From contig JBBRGB010000127.1 in assembly GCA_038241095.1 (NCBI GenBank), positions 1 through 10,080 of the forward strand: a DNA stretch of 10,080 nucleotides, read 5' to 3'. A model generated the notes under the pieces. That model was not told the DNA's origin. It saw only the letters and a program-made list of their open reading frames with translations, and ran no database searches. This document shows, piece by piece, positions 6,587 through 10,080 of this stretch. Positions within the stretch are counted from its first letter, which is position 1. Every line of letters starts with the position of its first letter. This DNA comes from JBBDMX01 sp038241095. GTDB lineage: Bacteria > Planctomycetota > Phycisphaerae > Phycisphaerales > Phycisphaeraceae. The position numbers and the translations under genes were made by a program.

Positions 6587-6712
6587 AATGGATACTCCGA
6601 GCGGGTGAGGCGGGATGCCGGGGTAGATGGCCTTTGCGGGCCGTGCCACATCGCACGCGTTGACCACCGAAAAGCCGAGTTCGCCCTGAGCATGGCGTCA
6701 CGCACTGGAATC

Positions 6713-6740
6713 ATAATATCACCGCGCCATGTGCGGGCAA
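6713..6740 (-). promoter_or_regulatory. putative sigma-70 promoter for the LTxxQ gene
   Basis: Reading the minus strand, TTGCCC (6740-6735) and TATTAT (6718-6713) are 16 bases apart. They lie just after the sulfatase stop and about 130 bases upstream of the LTxxQ start. The -10 matches consensus at 5 of 6 positions. It suggests that the LTxxQ gene can be transcribed independently of the sulfatase. Confidence 0.5.
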
Positions 6741-6758
6741 GCGCCGCAATTGAATCAT

Positions 6759-8321
6759 TCATGGCCGCGGCTTCCCTGCCGGGCGTTGGGGAGCGGGCTT
6801 GGTGGCGTTCACGGCGGCGGCGACCAATCTGGCTTGGTGGTGGTCGCCGGGGCCGAAGTTCATGCCGCCATGCGACACTGTGGCCAGGCGTCCTTCCGGC
6901 GGGTTGTAACGCAGATCGACCGCTGAACCGTGCCACGCTCCCGTCGGTCGCTGGCCCACCAGTAGCAGGCGTCGGGTGAGGATTTCAGTCAGCCGGACCC
7001 GATGTTCCATCGCGGCCGCATCGTTGTAAAGATTGGTCTTTTCCAGCGGATCGTTCAACAGGTCGTAAAGTTCACCCAGGTCATCCCCGTAGAGCGAGAG
7101 CTTCCAGCGGCCATCGCCGACCATTGCCCCCGGGCCGTGGCTGATGGGTGGGAAGGGGGCCTTGAACGTCCCGGTGGCATCAATGGCTTGCGGCGTGGGG
7201 CATTGAAGCCCGGCCTCGCAGAGCACTTCGCTGCGACCTTCCCGCTTGCCTTGCGCCCAGTCCTCATGCCAGGATTGCCCCACCATCGACGACGGCGTCT
7301 CCACCCCCAGCGCCGTCAGCAGCGACGGCACCAGATCGACCTCCTCCACCAGCCCCGTCACCACGTGGCCGGCCTTGGGAGCGTTTGGCATGGCCGTGGG
7401 ATAACGCAGGATCACGGGAATCCGCGACAGGCACTCATGAAACGTCGGCAGCTTGTGGAACAGCCCGAAATCGCCCAGCAACTCCCCGTGATCCGACATG
7501 AACAGCACCAGCGTGTCGCGCTCCAGGCCCGTCTCCGACAAGTGGCCCATGAGGCGACCCACTTGATCGTCGATGTACCGGCACTGGCCCATGTAGTGCG
7601 CCATGGCCCGGCGGGCCAGGTCGGGGGAACAATCCTTCATGCCTGAGGCCTGCCACCAGTTGGCCATGCGCCGCGGCTTGCTGGCATCAGGCTCATCAAG
7701 CCAGTTGCCCGGCAGCGATAGCGAGGCGGGATCGAACATCGTGTCATACGGCGGAGGGCAGCAAAAGGCCGGGTGCGGATCCTGCCAGTTGACCCAGCAG
7801 AGAAACGGTTTCTCCGCGTGGCTCCGCTGATGGCGATCCATGAAGTCAATGGCCCTGTCGGTCAGTTGCACGGTGATGTTGTAGGGGTGCGATGGGTCAA
7901 GCGTGAAAGCGTCGTAGGCGCGGTGGTAGTCGTGATGCTGGTCGTAATTGCCCAGGCATGATTCGTGGAGTTCATCCCAGACTTGGGGCAACTGGTCGTA
8001 GAGGAAGCAGTGGTTCTTGCCGAACATCCCCCCGCGGTAGCCGGCCTGGCGCAGGCAGCCGACGAGGTTGGGTACGCCAGCGTCGATGCACGAGCCGTAG
8101 TTGCGCCGGCCATGCTCGCTCAAGCGCAGCGAGGTGACAAAGGAAATGCGACTGGGCCCGCACAAGGGCGCGGCACAGTAGGCGCGATCCAGCCGCGTGC
8201 CCCGCTTGGCCAAGGCGTCGATGTGCCGCGTGGCAATCGTTGGATGGCCGTAGCAGGAAAGATAATCCGCCCGCATCTGGTCGGGCATGAGGATCAACAG
8301 ATTGGGTCGTCTTTCAGGCAT
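6759..8321 (-). CDS. formylglycine-dependent sulfatase (type I)
   Basis: This enzyme should hydrolyse a sulfate ester, probably on a polysaccharide-derived sugar. The start at 8321 is supported by AAGGAG 7 bases upstream and gives 520 aa; an ATG at 8390 has no such site. The fold begins at once with the metal-binding strand NLLILMPDQ (D14, Q15). The CGPSR motif at 54-58 places Cys54 as the residue converted to formylglycine, and the extended signature runs to SEHG (68-71). Other family sites are GKNH (K102, H104), DPHP (D181, H183), SDHGE (D277, H278) and K290. The C-terminal ~200 residues form the usual smaller subdomain. There is no signal peptide, so it is probably cytoplasmic, unlike many planctomycete sulfatases. 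Maturation needs FGE or anSME, not encoded here. The specific substrate cannot be predicted. Confidence 0.95.
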   Translation of the reverse strand: MPERRPNLLILMPDQMRADYLSCYGHPTIATRHIDALAKRGTRLDRAYCAAPLCGPSRISFVTSLRLSEHGRRNYGSCIDAGVPNLVGCLRQAGYRGGMFGKNHCFLYDQLPQVWDELHESCLGNYDQHHDYHRAYDAFTLDPSHPYNITVQLTDRAIDFMDRHQRSHAEKPFLCWVNWQDPHPAFCCPPPYDTMFDPASLSLPGNWLDEPDASKPRRMANWWQASGMKDCSPDLARRAMAHYMGQCRYIDDQVGRLMGHLSETGLERDTLVLFMSDHGELLGDFGLFHKLPTFHECLSRIPVILRYPTAMPNAPKAGHVVTGLVEEVDLVPSLLTALGVETPSSMVGQSWHEDWAQGKREGRSEVLCEAGLQCPTPQAIDATGTFKAPFPPISHGPGAMVGDGRWKLSLYGDDLGELYDLLNDPLEKTNLYNDAAAMEHRVRLTEILTRRLLLVGQRPTGAWHGSAVDLRYNPPEGRLATVSHGGMNFGPGDHHQARLVAAAVNATKPAPQRPAGKPRP

Positions 8322-8378
8322 GGATGAACTCCTTGAAGATTGTCGCGGCTTTAAGGAAATAGGGTACGTGGTAGACAC

Positions 8379-8392
8379 GAATGCGGCCATTC
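8379..8392. promoter_or_regulatory. inverted repeat GAATG-N4-CATTC upstream of the sulfatase
   Basis: Five-base half-sites GAATG (8379-8383) and CATTC (8388-8392) with a 4-base centre lie 58-71 bases upstream of the sulfatase ATG in the divergent control region. The geometry fits a dimeric repressor operator, but half-sites this short also occur by chance. Confidence 0.25.
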
Positions 8393-8410
8393 ACTGAGCC
8401 GAGAGAGTTG

Positions 8411-8422
8411 TCCGAAATCGGA
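8411..8422. promoter_or_regulatory. inverted repeat TCCGA-AA-TCGGA in the divergent region
   Basis: Half-sites TCCGA and TCGGA are separated by two bases. The site lies about 90 bases from the sulfatase start and 107 bases from the nif3-like start, so it could serve either gene. It is a possible operator only. Confidence 0.25.
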
Positions 8423-8529
8423 TCACCTGATTCATCTTCGCCTTTCGCGGGAAGACCGAAGTTCCCCGGCCGCGTATGTCCGGTGGCCTTTGCTAGAGTG
8501 TCTGAGACATCGCAAGCGAGGCACCGTTG

Positions 8530-9708
8530 ATGCAACTTGAGAAACTTCTCGACAAAGTGCGCTCCCTGGCCCCCGAACACTTGGCCGAAGGATGGGATCG
8601 CGCGGGGCTGGCAGTGGGGGATGGGGATTGGGGTGTCACCCGCGCGATGCTCTGCATCGACCTGACGCCCGCTGTCATGGAAGAGGCCGTCGCCCAGCGG
8701 GCAAACTTGGTCATCGCCTATCACCCGCCGATCTTCGAGCCGTTGCCGCGACTCTTGGCCGAGGATTGGAAACAGCGGCTCATCATGGCGGCGGTGGCGA
8801 AGCGGATTGCCGTTTACAGCCCGCACACGGCCTTGGACGCGGTGGCGGGCGGCGTCAATGACTGGCTCTGCGAGGCGCTGTTGCCCGGCGTGGTCGAGGT
8901 GGCCATCGAGCAAGGCACTTCGATGCTGACGTTGAAGAGTGGCAAGGTTGAGCCGATTCGTCGCAGTCCGGCGCTGGGTGACACCCGGCCGTGCAAGCTG
9001 GTGACGTATGTTCCTCCGGGCGATTTGGAGAAGGTTCGCCGTGCCCTCTTCGCCGCTGGCGCGGGGCGGATCGGGGCCTATTCCGAGTGCTCTTTCAGCG
9101 GCGAGGGCCAAGGGACATTTCGCGGTGACGCCGGGACCAACCCCACCATCGGCAAGCCGGGCGTACTGGAGACGGCCCAGGAGCGTCGCTTGGAAACCAT
9201 CGTGCCGGCCAAGGTGATCAATGCGGTGGTTGCGGCGTTGCTCGAAGCGCATCCCTATGAGGAGCCGGCGTTTGATCTGTTTCGATTGGATCTGCCGGTG
9301 GCCACGACGGAGCGGGGGACGGGGCAAGGGCGGGTGGTGACCTTGCGTTCACCCATCACGGCCGCGACGCTGGCGCAACGTTTCAAGCGGCACCTGGGGG
9401 TCAAAGCGTTGCATCTGGCTCGCGCGGCGGTTGGCACGGGATCACGCTCACGCAAGATTCGTCGCGTGGCGCTTTGCGCCGGGGCGGGCGGATCGTTGCT
9501 CCAAGAGGCCGGTGAGATCGACGCCTTTGTCACCGGGGAGATGCGGCATCACGACATTCTCACCGCGACGCAGCGGGGTGTGACGGTGCTGTTGGCGGGC
9601 CACACGGAAACCGAGCGGCCGTACCTGCCGGTGTATCGTCGGCGGTTGGAGGAAGCGTGCGGCAAGGGCGTGACTTGGAGCATTAGCCGCGCTGACAAAG
9701 CGCCTTGA
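8530..9708 (+). CDS. Nif3/DUF34 family metal-binding protein
   Basis: This family (YbgI, YqfO, NIF3L1) forms dinuclear-metal toroids; its cellular role is still unsettled, and the label GTP cyclohydrolase 1 type 2 is only a name. The start at 8530 has GAGG 8 bases upstream, giving 392 aa. The N-terminal half carries YHPPIF (H65) and SPHTALDAVAGGVNDWL (H99, D103). The C-terminal half carries GEMRHHD and GHTETER (H358, E362), which match the metal ligands known in YbgI. The first His of the usual HHP motif is Tyr64 here, as in the YHPPIF form of eukaryotic members. Residues about 155-250 are the inserted PII/CutA-like domain of the long YqfO type, with GRIGAYSECSFSGEG and HPYEEPA. It is cytoplasmic. 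It is divergent from the sulfatase and 147 bp before a second sulfatase; a functional link is not evident. Confidence 0.95.
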   Translation: MQLEKLLDKVRSLAPEHLAEGWDRAGLAVGDGDWGVTRAMLCIDLTPAVMEEAVAQRANLVIAYHPPIFEPLPRLLAEDWKQRLIMAAVAKRIAVYSPHTALDAVAGGVNDWLCEALLPGVVEVAIEQGTSMLTLKSGKVEPIRRSPALGDTRPCKLVTYVPPGDLEKVRRALFAAGAGRIGAYSECSFSGEGQGTFRGDAGTNPTIGKPGVLETAQERRLETIVPAKVINAVVAALLEAHPYEEPAFDLFRLDLPVATTERGTGQGRVVTLRSPITAATLAQRFKRHLGVKALHLARAAVGTGSRSRKIRRVALCAGAGGSLLQEAGEIDAFVTGEMRHHDILTATQRGVTVLLAGHTETERPYLPVYRRRLEEACGKGVTWSISRADKAP

Positions 9709-9722
9709 TGACGTTTCGCGGA

Positions 9723-9752
9723 CACAGAGCACCCGAAGCGGGATGCTCTGTG
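9723..9752 (+). terminator. 13-bp hairpin after the nif3-like gene, probable terminator
   Basis: CACAGAGCA (9723-9731) pairs with TGCTCTGTG (9744-9752), continued by CCCG/CGGG with one bulged A (9743) and a 3-base loop. It lies 14 bp after the nif3-like stop. No immediate T-tract follows; a TTTT occurs only about 20 bases later. It resembles the hairpin at 883-911 in sequence and place. Confidence 0.5.
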
Positions 9753-9820
9753 GCACCCGGTCCCAGCACATTTTCCAGCGTGCCTCCCGTCAAATGCGGG
9801 GATCAAAACCCAGCCTCAGT

Positions 9821-9849
9821 TTTTCACCATTCCTCTCCCGCGTTACCAT
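9821..9849 (+). promoter_or_regulatory. weak promoter-like pair just before the second sulfatase
   Basis: TTTCAC (9821-9826) and TACCAT (9844-9849) are 17 bases apart. The -10 matches at 4 of 6 positions and the -35 poorly. If real, transcription would start at or next to the ATG at 9856, giving a leaderless mRNA, which would fit the absence of a Shine-Dalgarno. Confidence 0.25.
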
Positions 9850-9855
9850 TCGCTC

Positions 9856-10080
9856 ATGGCCACCAACATTCTTTTCATCACCACCGATCAGCAGCATTTC
9901 AGTCTGCTGGGCGTGGACAACCCGCACATTAAGACCCCAGCCTTGGATCGGCTCGCTAAACAAGGCGCGCTCTTTCGCCGGGCCTACTGCCCCAACCCGA
10001 CCTGCACGCCCACGCGGGCCTCGCTCATCACCGGGCAGTATCCCTCCAGCCACGGCGCTTGGTCGCTGGGCACGGGGTTG
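9856..10080 (+). CDS. formylglycine-dependent sulfatase, N-terminal fragment
   Basis: The first 75 codons of a second type I sulfatase run off the right edge without a stop. The product begins MATNILFITTDQQHFSLLG, the standard metal-binding first strand (D11, Q12). It then has PHIKTPALDRLAKQG and the active-site signature CTPTRASLITGQYPSSHG from residue 50. Cys50 would become formylglycine. The motif is CTPTR and not the commoner C-x-P-S-R; Cys, Pro and Arg, the core recognised by the maturation enzyme, are kept. There is no signal peptide. No Shine-Dalgarno is visible in the 20 bases upstream. It lies 147 bp after the nif3-like gene, with a hairpin between, so it is probably transcribed separately. 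Catalytic residues further on are outside the window. Confidence 0.92.
   Translation, partial: MATNILFITTDQQHFSLLGVDNPHIKTPALDRLAKQGALFRRAYCPNPTCTPTRASLITGQYPSSHGAWSLGTGL

Noticed and set aside
8314..9327. 337-codon open frame on the minus strand opposite the nif3-like gene
   Set aside because: The nif3-like gene carries all family motifs and a Shine-Dalgarno. The antisense product is Arg/His/Gly-rich without a recognisable domain.
9432..9455. TGGCAC-like sigma-54 promoter elements (also near 4498 and 9751)
   Set aside because: In each case no GC follows at the required 10-base distance from the GG, and two of the three lie inside coding sequence.

Overview
The window looks like a piece of a GC-rich chromosome from a PVC-group bacterium, most likely a planctomycete (Phycisphaerae-like) or a lentisphaeral relative. 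This is inferred from gene content only: two formylglycine sulfatases, a GH16 enzyme, a GH28/GH49-like beta-helix protein, a periplasmic LTxxQ protein, and housekeeping genes (rpoN, recR, nif3-like) scattered as short units on both strands. No rRNA, tRNA, CRISPR array, transposase or phage gene was seen.

Layout: (1) 2-844 (+) is the 3' part of a GH16 glycoside hydrolase, followed by a strong hairpin. (2) 1049-3330 (-) holds recR then rpoN, the pair reading leftward with a 128-bp gap. (3) 3331-3580 is an intergenic region with heptamer repeats, a 36-bp-arm imperfect inverted repeat and a promoter. (4) 3581-5599 (+) holds a small acidic-tailed protein of unknown function and a GH28-like beta-helix protein, the latter behind a foldable leader. 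(5) 5600-5848 is a convergent spacer with an imperfect inverted repeat and a probably bidirectional terminator. (6) 5849-8321 (-) holds a sulfatase and, downstream of it, an exported LTxxQ protein with its own probable promoter. (7) 8322-8529 is a divergent control region. (8) 8530-9708 (+) is a Nif3/DUF34-family protein, then a hairpin, then the start of a second sulfatase that runs off the right edge.

The GH16 enzyme, beta-helix protein and two sulfatases fit breakdown of sulfated or acidic polysaccharides (algal or plant type). The genes are interleaved with housekeeping genes and do not form one operon, so this is not a compact polysaccharide-utilisation locus. The beta-helix protein and both sulfatases have no recognisable signal peptide with the chosen starts, which suggests that they act on internalised oligosaccharides, or that export uses a signal I cannot see.

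No clearly new multi-gene system is evident. The least explained material is intergenic: heptanucleotide arrays on both sides of recR, two inverted-repeat elements, and a pair of hairpins at 883-911 and 9723-9752 that differ by apparently compensatory changes. The 146-aa acidic-tailed protein is the gene whose role is least known.
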